Assembly: GCF_021533835.1 (NCBI RefSeq)
Contig: NZ_JAKFYQ010000003.1
Coordinates: 1 to 64,000, forward strand
Direction: 5' to 3'
DNA from: Synechococcus sp. Nb3U1
GTDB lineage: Bacteria > Cyanobacteriota > Cyanobacteriia > Thermostichales > Thermostichaceae
Length of the DNA stretch: 64,000 nt
A program made the translations under genes and the position numbers. The notes below the pieces were generated by a model. That model was not told the DNA's origin and did not search any database. It was given only the letters and a program-made list of their open reading frames with translations. Positions 17,640 through 27,570 of the stretch are shown piece by piece; position 1 is the stretch's first letter; every line of letters begins with the position of its first letter.

Positions 17640-18389
17640 GTGTATATCCGCTTGCAAGATGTGTGGGTTGCCTATGGTGAGCAGGCGGTGCTCCAGGGGA
17701 TCGACCTGCATATTCCGATGGGATCCCTGGTGGCGGTGGTGGGGCCGAATGGGGCCGGTAAGTCCACTCTGTTTAAGGCGATGGTCGGACTGTTGCCCCT
17801 CTGGCGGGGAGCGATCCAGGTCGGTGGGGGGGCACGGGATCTCTCGGGTTCGGTTGCCTACATTCCACAGCGGGAGGAGGTGGATTGGCGCTTTCCGGTG
17901 ACGGTACTGGATGTGGTGCTGATGGGGCGCTATGGTCAACGGCACTGGCATCAACGTTTGCAAGCTTCTGATCGAGAAATTGCCTGGGTTTGTCTGGAGC
18001 GGCTGGGGTTAGCGGGGCTGGCGACCGCTTCTATTGGGGAACTGTCGGGTGGACAACAACAACGGGTGTTTCTGGCGCGTGCTTTGGCGCAGCAACCGCG
18101 GGTTTTGTTAATGGATGAGCCCTTGAGTGGGGTTGATGTTTCCCATCAAGAGGTGGTGTTACAAGTGCTCGCAGAGTTGCAAAAGCAAGGGGTGACGATC
18201 CTGCTTTCCACTCATGATTTGGGCTTGGTTTGGCAACGGTTTCAACAGGTTCTCTTACTCAATCGGCGGGTGATCGCCTTTGGGCCTTGTCAGGAGGTGA
18301 TGGTATCGGGGTTTCTGCAACAAACCTTTGCCGGACAATGGATAATCCTGCCGGATGGATCCCTGTTGACGCAACCTTGTGTAACCTAA
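17640..18389 (+). CDS. znuC: Zinc/manganese-type ABC transporter ATPase (ZnuC)
   Basis: The 249-aa ATPase has Walker A GPNGAGKS (35-42), the signature LSGGQQQR (135-142), Walker B VLLMDEP (155-161) and a switch His in STHDLGL. The block PQREEVDWRFPVTVLDVVLMGRYG (in parts) is characteristic of the Zn/Mn uptake subfamily. It would power import by the ZnuA system. The start is GTG at 17640. A permease gene (znuB) does not follow: a terminator-like hairpin and the convergent tkt gene come next. The permease must lie elsewhere in the genome. Confidence 0.93.
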   Translation: MYIRLQDVWVAYGEQAVLQGIDLHIPMGSLVAVVGPNGAGKSTLFKAMVGLLPLWRGAIQVGGGARDLSGSVAYIPQREEVDWRFPVTVLDVVLMGRYGQRHWHQRLQASDREIAWVCLERLGLAGLATASIGELSGGQQQRVFLARALAQQPRVLLMDEPLSGVDVSHQEVVLQVLAELQKQGVTILLSTHDLGLVWQRFQQVLLLNRRVIAFGPCQEVMVSGFLQQTFAGQWIILPDGSLLTQPCVT

Positions 18390-18402
18390 TCGATAAAGTA
18401 TC

Positions 18403-18427
18403 ATCCGGCTCAGGGACGGAGCCGGAT
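18403..18427 (+). terminator. Hairpin after znuC, terminator-like
   Basis: ATCCGGCTC at 18403-18411 pairs perfectly with GAGCCGGAT at 18419-18427 across a 7-nt loop. The bases after it (AAGCTTTG) give no strong T tract, so termination may be partial or Rho-dependent. It is placed between the convergent znuC and tkt genes. Confidence 0.55.
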
Positions 18428-18508
18428 AAGCTTTGTACCAAGGGCGCGCTGCGCTACGTATGGATATGCCTACAGGAGAGCGCGGTACCCCTGCTGCTCT
18501 AGCTGAAC

Positions 18509-20509
18509 TTAGTTCAACAACTGCTTGGCCGTATTCACTACGTTTTCTACCGTAAAGCCGAACTTTTCCATACACACTGGGCCGGGAGCAGAAGCACCGA
18601 AGCGGTCGATGCCGATGGCCACCCCCTCAAAGCCAAGAAACTTGTGCCAGCCGAAGGTGGATCCCGCCTCGATGGAGATGCGCTTGATAACGCTGGGGGG
18701 CAACACGGAATCCCGGTAGCTCTGCGGCTGGGCCTCAAACAATTCCACACAGGGCATGGAGACCACCCGCACCGCTCGGCCAGCTTCTTTGAGCTGGGCG
18801 GCTGCTTTGACCGCCAGTTCCAGCTCAGATCCAGTGGCGATCAGGATCAACTCTGGGTTGTCGGCATCCACTACCACATACCCCCCCTTGGCTACGCCTT
18901 CGATGGAAGTGCCCTCCACCGGGTTAACGGCTTGGCGGGTGAAGATCAACAAAGAGGGGGTTTCTTTGGCTTCTAGGGCTACCTGGTAGGATCCCACGGT
19001 TTCTCTGGGATCCGCCGGACGCAGCACGTACAGGTTGGGGATCGCCCGCAGCGAGGCGATGGTTTCCACCGGTTGGTGGGTGGGGCCATCTTCTCCCAGT
19101 GCTACCGAGTCGTGGGTCATGACGTGCAACACCCGCACTTGCGAGAGAGCCGACAACCGGATTGCCGCTCGCATGTAGTCGGTGAAGATCAAGAAGGTGG
19201 CATCATAAGGGATGAGGCCGCCGTGCAGAGCCATGCCATTGGCTACTGCCCCCATGCCATGCTCCCGTACCCCAAAGCGGAAGTTGCGCCCTTCATAGGA
19301 TCCGGGCTGAAATTCCGGGATCCCTTTCAGGAAGGTCATGTTGGAGTGGGCTAAGTCGGCGGATCCCCCCAGCAGTTCCGGCACCACTCCCGCCAGAGCA
19401 TTCAAACAAAACTTGGAGAGGTTACGGGTGGATTCTTTGCCGGTTTCAGCGATCGGGGCCAGGGCTTCCTTCCAGCCAGATGGCAATTCTCCGGCCATGA
19501 TCCGCTTAAACTCGGCAGCCTCGGCAGGATAAGCCTTTTCGTAGGCAGCAAAGCGTTCGTTCCATTCCGCTTCTGCTTTCGCTCCTTTGTCCACCGACTG
19601 ACGGAAGTGGGCCAACACTTCATCGGGAATATAAAATTCCGGCTCCAACGGCCAACCGAGGTTTTCTTTGGTCAGCTTCACCTCATCCGGCCCCAGCGGT
19701 GCCCCGTGTACCCCTTCGGTTCCAGCCTTGTTGGGGGATCCGTAGCCGATGGTGGTCTCGACGATGATCAAAGAGGGCTTGTTGCTGACTTCTTTGGCCT
19801 TTTGGATGGCCTCGGCAATGGCTTTCAAGTCGTGGTTGCCATCCTCCACCTTTTGCACATGCCAGCCGTAGGCTTCGTAGCGCTTGCCCACATCCTCGGT
19901 AAAGGCGATCTCAGTGTTGCCGTCAATGGAGATGTGGTTGCTGTCGTAGAGCATGATCAGCTTGCCCAACTGCAGATGACCCGCCATGGAAGCAGCCTCT
20001 GAGGCCACCCCCTCCATGTTGCAGCCATCCCCCAAGATCACGTAGGTGTAGTGATCCACAATCGTGTGGCCGGGCTTATTGAAGCGGGCCGCCAAGTGAG
20101 CCTCGGCAATCGCCAAGCCGACGGCATTGCCGACCCCTTGACCGAGAGGGCCGGTGGTCACTTCCACGCCGGGGGTTTCGAAGTTTTCCGGGTGGCCGGG
20201 AGTTCTGGATCCCCATTGGCGAAATTGCTTCAGATCTTCCATCGTCACATCAAAGCCGTTCAGGTGCAGCAGCGCGTACTGCAACATACAGCCGTGCCCC
20301 GCCGAGAGCACAAAGCGATCCCGATCCGCCCACTTCGGGTTGTGGGGGTTGAATTTCATGAATTGCTGCCAAAGCACATAGGCCATCGGTGCTGCCCCCA
20401 TCGGCAGGCCAGGGTGACCGGATTTGGCCTTCTGAACAGCATCTACCGCCAAAAAGCGAATCGTATTGATGGAGAGTTGTTCCAAGGAGGGAGGAGCAGC
20501 AACAACCAT
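18509..20509 (-). CDS. tkt: Transketolase
   Basis: This ThDP-dependent enzyme of the Calvin cycle and pentose phosphate pathway moves two-carbon units between sugar phosphates. The 666-aa product has the ThDP-binding motif [19 protein letters not shown], the substrate region [13 protein letters not shown] and the central [20 protein letters not shown] block, and is of normal length. The ATG at 20509 starts [23 protein letters not shown]. No other gene follows closely in the same direction. The divergent lipA gene shares the roughly 195-nt upstream gap. Confidence 0.98.
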   Translation of the reverse strand: MVVAAPPSLEQLSINTIRFLAVDAVQKAKSGHPGLPMGAAPMAYVLWQQFMKFNPHNPKWADRDRFVLSAGHGCMLQYALLHLNGFDVTMEDLKQFRQWGSRTPGHPENFETPGVEVTTGPLGQGVGNAVGLAIAEAHLAARFNKPGHTIVDHYTYVILGDGCNMEGVASEAASMAGHLQLGKLIMLYDSNHISIDGNTEIAFTEDVGKRYEAYGWHVQKVEDGNHDLKAIAEAIQKAKEVSNKPSLIIVETTIGYGSPNKAGTEGVHGAPLGPDEVKLTKENLGWPLEPEFYIPDEVLAHFRQSVDKGAKAEAEWNERFAAYEKAYPAEAAEFKRIMAGELPSGWKEALAPIAETGKESTRNLSKFCLNALAGVVPELLGGSADLAHSNMTFLKGIPEFQPGSYEGRNFRFGVREHGMGAVANGMALHGGLIPYDATFLIFTDYMRAAIRLSALSQVRVLHVMTHDSVALGEDGPTHQPVETIASLRAIPNLYVLRPADPRETVGSYQVALEAKETPSLLIFTRQAVNPVEGTSIEGVAKGGYVVVDADNPELILIATGSELELAVKAAAQLKEAGRAVRVVSMPCVELFEAQPQSYRDSVLPPSVIKRISIEAGSTFGWHKFLGFEGVAIGIDRFGASAPGPVCMEKFGFTVENVVNTAKQLLN

Positions 20510-20704
20510 GTGGGGGGATCCCTATCGCTCGACATTCGCTTTCCAGTATGCCCCCTTTTGGGTCTTGCTTCCGAGCCGGTCTGGGCTAATCTGTACCGCC
20601 AGCAGGGATTTGGTCAAAGGGATCCCGCTGCACTTGGGTTAACAAGATAAGCTGAAGGACAGGCTCGCTGCTCTCAGATAACCGGACCTGATCGGAGTGT
20701 TCCT

Positions 20705-21634
20705 TTGACTGCTTCTTTTCCCACAACCGGCAAACCCCCTTGGCTGCGGGTGAAAGCCCCTCAACGGGTGGGATCCGTTAAACAGTTGCTGCGGGATTTG
20801 CACCTGAGTACGGTTTGTGAAGAAGCCTCTTGCCCGAATTTGGGGGAATGCTTCGCCAACCGCACCGCCACCTTTTTGATCATGGGGCCTGCCTGTACGC
20901 GGGCCTGTCCCTACTGTGATATCGATTTTGAAAAACGCCCTCAACCTTTGGATGCCACCGAACCCGAACGGGTGGCTGAGGCGGTGGAGCGGTTGGGCTT
21001 GCGCCATGCGGTGATCACCTCGGTGAATCGGGATGATCTGCCGGATGGGGGAGCCCGTCAGTTTGTGGCTTGCATTGAAGCGATTCGCCAGCGTATGCCC
21101 CTGACCACCATCGAGGTATTGATCCCGGATCTGTGTGGCAACTGGCAGGCGTTGGAGCAGATTTTGGCCGCTAAGCCGACGGTGCTCAACCACAATACCG
21201 AAACGGTGCCGCGCCTCTACCGCCGGGTGCGTCCACAGGGGAACTACGAGCGCTCCCTGAAGCTGCTGGAGTTGGCTCATCAACAGGATCCTGGCCTGTA
21301 TACCAAGTCGGGGGTGATGCTGGGCTTGGGAGAAACCTCTGAAGAGATTTTGCAGGTGATGCAGGATTTGCGGCGGGTGCAGTGCGACATTCTCACCTTG
21401 GGCCAATATTTGCAGCCCAGCCCCAAGCATTTGCCTGTCGAGCGCTACGTCACTCCAGAGGAGTTTGACCATTGGCGACAGGTGGGGGAAGAGCTGGGCT
21501 TTTTGCAGGTGGTGTCTTCGCCCTTGAGCCGGAGCTCTTACCATGCCGAAGCCGTACAGGATTTGATGCGCCACTCTCCCAAGTCTGTGCCGATGCCAGA
21601 ACCGCAAAAACGGGACGAATTGTCCCTAAGCTAG
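20705..21634 (+). CDS. lipA: Lipoyl synthase
   Basis: This radical SAM enzyme inserts two sulfurs into protein-bound octanoyl groups to form lipoyl groups on E2 and H proteins. The 309-aa product has the N-terminal auxiliary cluster motif ([12 protein letters not shown]), the radical SAM CxxxCxxC motif (CTRACPYC) and the C-terminal RSSYHAE signature. The start codon appears to be TTG at 20705, with GGAG about 8 nt upstream. The DUF389 gene follows 15-32 nt later. The pdhC gene at 50804-52108 encodes a likely lipoyl-bearing substrate. Confidence 0.96.
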   Translation: MTASFPTTGKPPWLRVKAPQRVGSVKQLLRDLHLSTVCEEASCPNLGECFANRTATFLIMGPACTRACPYCDIDFEKRPQPLDATEPERVAEAVERLGLRHAVITSVNRDDLPDGGARQFVACIEAIRQRMPLTTIEVLIPDLCGNWQALEQILAAKPTVLNHNTETVPRLYRRVRPQGNYERSLKLLELAHQQDPGLYTKSGVMLGLGETSEEILQVMQDLRRVQCDILTLGQYLQPSPKHLPVERYVTPEEFDHWRQVGEELGFLQVVSSPLSRSSYHAEAVQDLMRHSPKSVPMPEPQKRDELSLS

Positions 21635-21660
21635 ACTCCTGAAAGGATGTGCTTGGGGAG

Positions 21661-22824
21661 ATGAGTGTGGAACGGATCCCTCCCACCCGGATTGATGCAG
21701 ATGCGGTAAATCCAGTAACAGATAGCAACGGGATCCCGCCATCCCGGCGCTGGCCGGCTGCGTTCCGGTTGCCAGTCGCCAATCCTGAAGAGTACGCGGA
21801 GCTGATGGTGGGGTTGATGCGGGAGTCTCGCCTCAGCTTGAACTATCTCATACTGGTGATTGGCTCTTGTGTGATCGCCACGTTGGGGTTGATGGCCAAT
21901 AGCCCGGCGGTGATTATCGGGGCGATGATCGTGGCCCCTTTGATGCTGCCGATTCGTGGCATGGCCATGGGGGCTTTGGAGGGCAATCTCGTCCTGTTTC
22001 GTACCGGGATTCTCTCGATTATTGTCGGCACGGGCATCGGGGTGGGGGTATCGTTTCTGCTGGGGCGGCTAGTGGGTTTGCCCGAGTGGGGTAGCGAAGT
22101 GTTGGCCCGGACTCAACCCAACCTGCTGGATTTGGGGGTGGCACTGGCGGCAGGGGGAATTGGTGCTTTTGCCAGGGTACGCAAGGAGATCTCCGACAGT
22201 TTGGCAGGGGTTGCTATTGCGGTGGCGTTGATGCCGCCGGTCTGTGTGATTGGTTTGGGACTGGCCCACGCCGATTGGAGCACCAGCTTGGGGGCGACCC
22301 TGTTGTATGCGACCAACTTGCTGGGGATCGCGCTGGCTTGTATGGTTACCTTCCTGGCCATGGGCTACGCACCCCTGCACAAGGCTCGCTCGGCATTGTC
22401 TTGGATGCTGGGGTTGGTGCTGCTGCTGGTGGTGCCGCTGGGGGCCGGTATGACGCGGCTTGTGTATCAAGCCCGATTGGAGGCGGCGTTGCGATCGGCT
22501 TTGTTGAATAAAACCATCACCTTTCAACGGGTAACTCTGGTGCGCAGCGATTTTAACTGGGTGGTTTATCCGCCGGAGGTGGTGTTGTCGGTACGAGCCG
22601 ATGAGCCGATTACCCCCAGGCAGGTGACTTTACTCGAAGAATTCGTGGAATCGGATGTGGGCCGTCCTTTTACTCTTATTTTTCAGGTGGTGGAAGCCCA
22701 GGAGATTCGCCGAGAAACACCTGCCCCGGAGGATCCTGTGGACGAAGAAAACCCTGGGATCCCTTCCAACCCGGCTGCGTCTCTTTCTTCTCGAGTTCTC
22801 AGAGGGATTATTCCACCCTATTAA
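21661..22824 (+). CDS. DUF389 multipass membrane protein
   Basis: The protein has the DUF389 core: LNYLILVIGSCVIATLGL, NSPAVIIGAMIVAPLM, LMLPIRGMAMGALEGN. About six transmembrane helices lie between residues 60 and 270, and a cytoplasmic C-terminal domain follows. DUF389 proteins have no firmly established role; transport has been suggested. The start is uncertain: GTG 21649, ATG 21661 (Shine-Dalgarno GGGGAG directly adjacent) or GTG 21667 (same site at good spacing). The gene is in tandem with lipA and convergent with the C39-like gene, with about 14 nt between stops. Confidence 0.85.
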   Translation: MSVERIPPTRIDADAVNPVTDSNGIPPSRRWPAAFRLPVANPEEYAELMVGLMRESRLSLNYLILVIGSCVIATLGLMANSPAVIIGAMIVAPLMLPIRGMAMGALEGNLVLFRTGILSIIVGTGIGVGVSFLLGRLVGLPEWGSEVLARTQPNLLDLGVALAAGGIGAFARVRKEISDSLAGVAIAVALMPPVCVIGLGLAHADWSTSLGATLLYATNLLGIALACMVTFLAMGYAPLHKARSALSWMLGLVLLLVVPLGAGMTRLVYQARLEAALRSALLNKTITFQRVTLVRSDFNWVVYPPEVVLSVRADEPITPRQVTLLEEFVESDVGRPFTLIFQVVEAQEIRRETPAPEDPVDEENPGIPSNPAASLSSRVLRGIIPPY

Positions 22825-22837
22825 CTGACTTTGCGCT

Positions 22838-24157
22838 TCAGAGTTTAGGTGTCGGCCAGTCGGGAGGATGAATGAGATAAACCGTTCCCCCAGAATGCTC
22901 TAGCCACAAAGACTCCAATTGAGCACGACGGTAGGTTCTCCGCACTTCTGTATCGGTTTTGGCTGCCGGATCGTTCACCACGGGATCCCCATTGGCATCA
23001 AACCCCACCAAGACCGCCAAGTGGCCATCACTTTTGGGAATTGGTGCTCCATCTAGGTCTCCTTCTGCCCAAGCAAAGCTAAGGATCACGGGCACTCCCG
23101 CGGCAATCCAGTCTTCTGCCTGGGCAAAACTTTCCAAGCGCGCCACCACCCCAGCCAAACCCTGTTCGGCTGCATGGGCTACGTTAAAGACCCAATTGCC
23201 GTGGCCTCTGTACACCCAGTCGTATACCCCGGCCACGGATGAGCGCACCATTGGCTCACAGGGGCCGATATCCTGCTGCCAATAGGCCATGACCATGGCC
23301 AAAGAGGTGGGGCTACACCACACTTCTCCCCCCTCCGGGTAAACCATTTGGGAGCACTGCGGCACTTCCAAGATCTGACCCCAACGGGCGGGATCCCCTG
23401 GCAGCAGGCGGTCGGGTTTAACCGGCACATTGGAGAGGGCAACTGCCACCTGATCCACCCTTGCCGAACGGCCTGGATCTTGGGTGAACAGGCGCAACTT
23501 CACTTGGAAGGCTTCTGCCCCATTGATTTCATCATCCAGCACCAACAAATCGGTATACAGGGTGCCATCTTCATCCCGTTGCCCTTTCACAGAATGACTG
23601 GCCAGTGTGGAGGGATCCGCAGCCCATACCCCGCCGTGATACCATTTCGTCCAGCGATCCTGGACTTTGGCGCGAATTAACAGCTCTAACCAAGTGCCCC
23701 GTGGAGTGATGGCATTCCAGGAGGCGATAGCTCCTACCATAGCGAATCCGGTCGGAACTGCCGGGCTAGTAGCCTCTCCAACCCAGTAGCTACCGCCCGT
23801 GTAAAAACTGCCTGCCTGTAAGCTGTAGGCACTAAGTTCTCCCGCAAGAGAATGAGCAAACTCTGGGTCGGGATCCTCCTCTCGAGTCAAGCCTTGGGGA
23901 TCCAACTGCATCTGCCCCTGTGCGTTGATATGGATCCCTTGAGTTGACCAGTCCCGAAACCCTTGACCTTCTCTTGAGCGCCAACGATGGAACCCTGTGC
24001 GGTAGGTCGGGTAAGTTTGAGGTTCGGTTGGCATAGATACCAGTTCAAAAGAGGGTTGAGCTTGGGCTGGCAGTGCTGGATATAGCGAGAAAAACCCGAT
24101 CAGGACTAACAGAATCCCTTTCCCACTCTTCTTGCATTGTGTGAACAGTGTGAACAT
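22838..24157 (-). CDS. Exported C39-like cysteine peptidase-fold protein
   Basis: From the ATG at 24157 the protein is 439 aa and begins with a signal peptide (about 15-35, LLVLIGFFSLYPALPAQA). The C-terminal half has a papain-like C39 signature: the catalytic Cys in GGEVWCSPTSLAMVMAYW and a His in SDGHLAVLVGFD, followed by Asp in VVNDPAAKTD. Such proteins cleave peptides or act as secreted transglutaminase-like domains; the target is unknown. The N-terminal half is a beta-rich domain of unknown kind. A GAGAGGGA site precedes the start. A longer frame would overlap the 3-methyladenine glycosylase gene and is rejected. Confidence 0.85.
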   Translation of the reverse strand: MFTLFTQCKKSGKGILLVLIGFFSLYPALPAQAQPSFELVSMPTEPQTYPTYRTGFHRWRSREGQGFRDWSTQGIHINAQGQMQLDPQGLTREEDPDPEFAHSLAGELSAYSLQAGSFYTGGSYWVGEATSPAVPTGFAMVGAIASWNAITPRGTWLELLIRAKVQDRWTKWYHGGVWAADPSTLASHSVKGQRDEDGTLYTDLLVLDDEINGAEAFQVKLRLFTQDPGRSARVDQVAVALSNVPVKPDRLLPGDPARWGQILEVPQCSQMVYPEGGEVWCSPTSLAMVMAYWQQDIGPCEPMVRSSVAGVYDWVYRGHGNWVFNVAHAAEQGLAGVVARLESFAQAEDWIAAGVPVILSFAWAEGDLDGAPIPKSDGHLAVLVGFDANGDPVVNDPAAKTDTEVRRTYRRAQLESLWLEHSGGTVYLIHPPDWPTPKL

Positions 24158-24174
24158 CTTCCCTCTCTCCCCCA

Positions 24175-24801
24175 CTAATAGCGGGATACTGATGGATGCC
24201 CACCAATGTACCAGCGCCACGGGATCTCGGCTCCCCGAGTAATGCCAATGCGGGTGGTTTGGATGATTTGTGCCTGTGATTGTGTGGGATCCAAGGTGGA
24301 TCCCTCTAACCAAAATCCCTCCTCATCCGTTTTGGTTTTCCGCAAAGGCCAACCATTGTGGGAGCGATCAATCCGTAGAGCCTGACAAAGCAAGCCTGGC
24401 CCGGCCCCAACCCGTTCGGGTTGACGACGCTTTTGGGGTGGGATCCACTCAGGCAGTTGATCCAGTTGCACCGCCCGAATCAAGACTGCTGCCGGGATCC
24501 CTTCCGCTTCGGTGACGATATTCAGGCAATGGTAAAGGCCATAGATCAAATACACATACAGATGTCCCGGTGGGCCGAACATGACCCGGTTGCGCTCCGT
24601 CTTACGACGGTAGGCATGACAGGCAGGATCCCCAGGGGCGTAGGCTTCCGTTTCCACAATCTGGGCACGCAGTTGCAGCCCGTCGGCAAATTGGCGCACC
24701 AAAACCTTACCCAACAAAGCTGGGGCTACCACAGGAGCAGGCTGGTTCAACCAGTCCACAGCAGACTTAGCCGCCTTAACCCCCAGCAATTGCCGGAACA
24801 A
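24175..24801 (-). CDS. DNA-3-methyladenine glycosylase (AAG/MPG family)
   Basis: This base-excision enzyme removes alkylated purines. The 208-aa product shows family blocks: [55 protein letters not shown] and VLIRAVQL. The Glu of VETEAY is the proposed catalytic residue. The start appears to be TTG at 24801, overlapping the 3' end of the upstream MoaD/ThiS gene by 26 nt, which suggests coupling. The family is monomeric and lacks a helix-hairpin-helix. Stop and start of the next gene (C39-like) are 17 nt apart. Confidence 0.9.
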   Translation of the reverse strand: MFRQLLGVKAAKSAVDWLNQPAPVVAPALLGKVLVRQFADGLQLRAQIVETEAYAPGDPACHAYRRKTERNRVMFGPPGHLYVYLIYGLYHCLNIVTEAEGIPAAVLIRAVQLDQLPEWIPPQKRRQPERVGAGPGLLCQALRIDRSHNGWPLRKTKTDEEGFWLEGSTLDPTQSQAQIIQTTRIGITRGAEIPWRWYIGGHPSVSRY

Positions 24802-25051
24802 TACTCACCTCATCCCCATCCTGTAGACGAGTATCGGATCCCTCCAAGAAGCGAATATCTTCGCTGTTCACATAGAAATTAACAAAGCGGCGCAATTCCC
24901 CACTTTCATCACACAGCCGCGCCTTAATCCCCGGGCAGTTGTGTTCCAGAGAATCCAGCAATTCCCGAATCGTGGATCCCTCGCAGTTCACCACCGCCTG
25001 ATCCTGGGTAAGCTTCTGTAGAGGAGTGGGGATCAAAACTTTTACCGCCAT
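24776..25051 (-). CDS. MoaD/ThiS-family sulfur-carrier protein
   Basis: The 91-aa product ends in the GG needed for thiocarboxylation (VPAIAGG) and has the beta-grasp pattern with the [10 protein letters not shown] block. It could carry sulfur for molybdopterin, thiazole, cysteine or homocysteine synthesis. It is in the same directional run as thrC (25695-27011), which has a fasciclin gene in between. The ATG at 25051 is preferred over a TTG six bases upstream. It overlaps the glycosylase gene by 26 nt. A CysO-like or thiolation role is suggested by the thrC neighbourhood, but which enzyme uses it cannot be said. Confidence 0.85.
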   Translation of the reverse strand: MAVKVLIPTPLQKLTQDQAVVNCEGSTIRELLDSLEHNCPGIKARLCDESGELRRFVNFYVNSEDIRFLEGSDTRLQDGDEVSIVPAIAGG

Positions 25052-25087
25052 AGCCAAATGCTCTCATCCATCCAAAACATCAAAAAG

Positions 25088-25600
25088 TCAGGGTAGCAGC
25101 ACCCCATCAATGCCGTGAATCACACCGTTGGAAACCGGGATATCCCCCACGATCACGTTGGCCCCATTCACCGTGATGCTGCTGTCGGATCCCACCTGCA
25201 CTTGTAGAGGTAAACCCGCCAGAGTGGTGAGGGTCGCCGATTGGCCCGGCTGCAAATCAAACGAAGTGATCCGCCCCGGCACCACATGATAGGTGAGAAT
25301 GCGGGTTAATTGGCCTCGGTTGGCTGGCTGTAACAAACTCTCCACCGTACCCGCTGGCAGTCGTCCAAAGGCTACATCAGAAGGCGCAAAAACGGTGAAA
25401 GGCCCAGAACCTGCCAAAGCCGTGTTCAACCCTGCTGCCTGCAAAGCCGCCGCAAGAGTGGAGTAGCCGCTGGGTAGGGTTTCCAACTCGACTGGAATCG
25501 TGTTGAGCCCCTGAGGCCGGGCGACGGGGGCAAAAGCGAAGGAGGCAACCACTGCCGCCGCCACCGGGATCCAACGCTGAACAGAACTAAAGACAGACAT
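25088..25600 (-). CDS. Secreted fasciclin-domain protein
   Basis: The 170-aa product has a signal peptide (VAAAVVASFAFAPVA) and one fasciclin-like (FAS1) domain: the H1 motif (GSGPFTVFAPSDVAFGRL), the YHVVPGR block and the H2 motif (VIHGIDGVLLP). FAS1 domains act in adhesion and cell-surface interactions, and their bacterial roles vary. The ATG at 25600 has AGGAG upstream; a longer frame is less likely. It sits between thrC and the MoaD/ThiS gene on the same strand. Confidence 0.9.
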   Translation of the reverse strand: MSVFSSVQRWIPVAAAVVASFAFAPVARPQGLNTIPVELETLPSGYSTLAAALQAAGLNTALAGSGPFTVFAPSDVAFGRLPAGTVESLLQPANRGQLTRILTYHVVPGRITSFDLQPGQSATLTTLAGLPLQVQVGSDSSITVNGANVIVGDIPVSNGVIHGIDGVLLP

Positions 25601-25694
25601 TGTGCAAGGCTCCTGTGGAACTTGGGTATTGCAGGGCATCTTAATAGTTCTTCACTAAGCTCTCTTTAAGAAACCCCCCAGAATCTCAGTGCTC

Positions 25695-27011
25695 TCAAAC
25701 TGAGACCTCTTGCCAGTCCAGACGCTCCAGGGTGCGAGCCCGCTCCAACGCCTGTTCAAAGCTCTCGATCTTGGGTGAGATCAACAAGGGGTGCCCCACA
25801 TGGGGTTGAATTGCCTCTTGGGTTTTCAAGCCATTGCCGGTGATGTAGGCAACAGTCACGGCCTCAGGATCAATCTGCCCAGACTCCGCTAGCTGTTTGA
25901 GCACCGCGATTGTCGTGCCACCGGCGGTCTCGGTAAAAATGCCTTCGGTCTCGGCGAGGAGTTTGATGCCCGCCACAATTTCAGGATCCGTAGCCGCTTG
26001 AATTTGCCCACCGGTTTTGCGGGCGATATCGAGGGCATAGATCCCATCGGCGGGGTTGCCGATAGCGATGGACTTGGCAATGGTATTGGGTTTTACCGGG
26101 GTGACAAAATCCCGTCCCTCTCGGAAGGCTTGGGCAATGGGTGAGCAGCCTTCTGCTTGTGCGCCATTAAAGATAACAGGCTTATCTGCCACCAAGCCCA
26201 CCTTCACAAACTCCTGAAAGCCCTTGTAGATCTTGGTGTACTGGGATCCAGAAGCCAAAGGTGCCACCACCTGATCCGGCAGTTGCCAGCCCAGTTGCTC
26301 GGCCACTTCGTAGGCTAGGGTTTTGGATCCCTCGGAGTAGTAGGGGCGCAGGTTGATGTTGACAAAGCCCCAACCATACCGATCCGCCACCTCCGAGCAG
26401 AGACGATTCACCTGGTCGTAGTTGCCCTCCACCGCCATCACCGTCGGGTTGTAGATCAGGGATCCCAGCACTTTACCCGACTCCAAATCCGCCGGGATAA
26501 AAATGGTGCACTCCAGACCGGCATGGGCCGCAATGGCTGCGGTAGAGTTGGCCAGATTGCCCGTGCTGGCACAAGAGACCGTGGTAAAGCCCAGCTCTTT
26601 GGCGCGCGTTAGAGCCACCGATACCACCCGATCCTTAAAGCTGAGGGTGGGCATGTTGACGGCATCATTTTTAATGTAAAGATTTTTTAGCCCCAGCCGC
26701 CGCCCCAACCGCTCCGCCTTGACCAGGGGAGTCATGCCCGTACCCACATCAATGGGCTTCTCAGACGTCACGGGCAGAAAAGGCCGATAGCGCCAAATGG
26801 AATGGGGCCCCTGCTGAATGCTTTGGCGGGTAACAGTGTGCTTCAACCAGTTGTAGTCATAAGCCACCTCCAGTGGGCCAAAACATAGCTCACAAACGTG
26901 TTTGGCAACCGGTTCATACTCCGCTCCACATTCCCGACAGCGCAGGTGACTAAAGCCCAACTTCTGGGAATCGGTAGTGCTGAGAGGACTGGCGGATAGG
27001 GTTTGAGTCAT
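25695..27011 (-). CDS. thrC: Threonine synthase
   Basis: Threonine synthase converts O-phosphohomoserine to threonine using PLP. The 438-aa product has an N-terminal zinc ribbon-like block (CRECGAEYEP and CELCFGPLE; Cys pairs), the PLP lysine motif (TLSFKDRVVSVAL), and the phosphate-binding loop (STGNLANSTAA). This length and the N-terminal Cys domain match the cyanobacterial/plant-like type. The start is ATG at 27011 with no strong Shine-Dalgarno. The downstream MoaD/ThiS gene suggests a sulfur-related neighbourhood. Confidence 0.95.
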   Translation of the reverse strand: MTQTLSASPLSTTDSQKLGFSHLRCRECGAEYEPVAKHVCELCFGPLEVAYDYNWLKHTVTRQSIQQGPHSIWRYRPFLPVTSEKPIDVGTGMTPLVKAERLGRRLGLKNLYIKNDAVNMPTLSFKDRVVSVALTRAKELGFTTVSCASTGNLANSTAAIAAHAGLECTIFIPADLESGKVLGSLIYNPTVMAVEGNYDQVNRLCSEVADRYGWGFVNINLRPYYSEGSKTLAYEVAEQLGWQLPDQVVAPLASGSQYTKIYKGFQEFVKVGLVADKPVIFNGAQAEGCSPIAQAFREGRDFVTPVKPNTIAKSIAIGNPADGIYALDIARKTGGQIQAATDPEIVAGIKLLAETEGIFTETAGGTTIAVLKQLAESGQIDPEAVTVAYITGNGLKTQEAIQPHVGHPLLISPKIESFEQALERARTLERLDWQEVSV

Positions 27012-27126
27012 AGGAGGTCTCAGAGTTGGGAATGGGTGAGCACTAGATCTTGTTTACCCATCATTGAGTCGAATCCTATCACCCAGGATCCATCCCGTCA
27101 ATCAATCCCGACTAAAACAGTCTGGA

Positions 27127-27570
27127 TTAAGTCTGGCCATCGGGATCCACTTCCAGGTCTCGCAGCTTCTGGGCCAAGGCTTCTGCCCTGTGACGGGCTT
27201 CGCCGTACTGGTCATAAAACTCCAACTTGTGGGCCATTTCCTTGAGGGTATTGCCGGGTGAAAGCACTTCTACCACTACTTGGGGCGGGATCCCACCTTC
27301 TTCCCACTGTTTGTAGGAGCCTCGGTAGCCCTTGGGCCGGCCAAATACCACCATCAAATCGGGGGCCATGCGGATTTTCGGATCCCCTTCAACCGGGTAC
27401 CAGAACAGATCTCCGGCCACGAAGACGTTGGGATTATCGGCCAGCAGGATCTCGGTATTGTTCTTAAAAATAACGATCCACTCGAATTGCAGCGTATTGT
27501 CGGCTATCGGTTGACCATCGCTATCGGGGTAAACAATGGCCTGGGGTGGAGTCTGTAAAGGAGCGATCAT
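27127..27570 (-). pseudogene. Uma2-family (DUF820) protein with an internal deletion
   Basis: The 147-aa product matches the Uma2 N-terminal part: MAPDLMVVFGRPKG and PPQVVVEVLSPGNTLKEMAHKLEFYDQYG, holding the Asp and Glu of the PD-(D/E)xK-like nuclease fold. It then jumps directly to the C-terminal coiled-coil tail (RAEALAQKLRDLEVDPD). Typical Uma2 proteins have about 70-90 residues in between, including a YYIYDP-like block, so these appear to have been lost without a frame break. Uma2 genes are numerous in cyanobacteria and their function is unclear. It is probably inactive; the deletion could also reflect a shorter natural variant. Confidence 0.7.

Noticed and set aside
20639-21607. A 322-codon minus-strand open frame inside lipA
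   Set aside because: It is the antisense shadow of lipA. The composition (His, Arg, Gln-rich) is typical of antisense frames, and the plus-strand frame shows clear radical SAM motifs.
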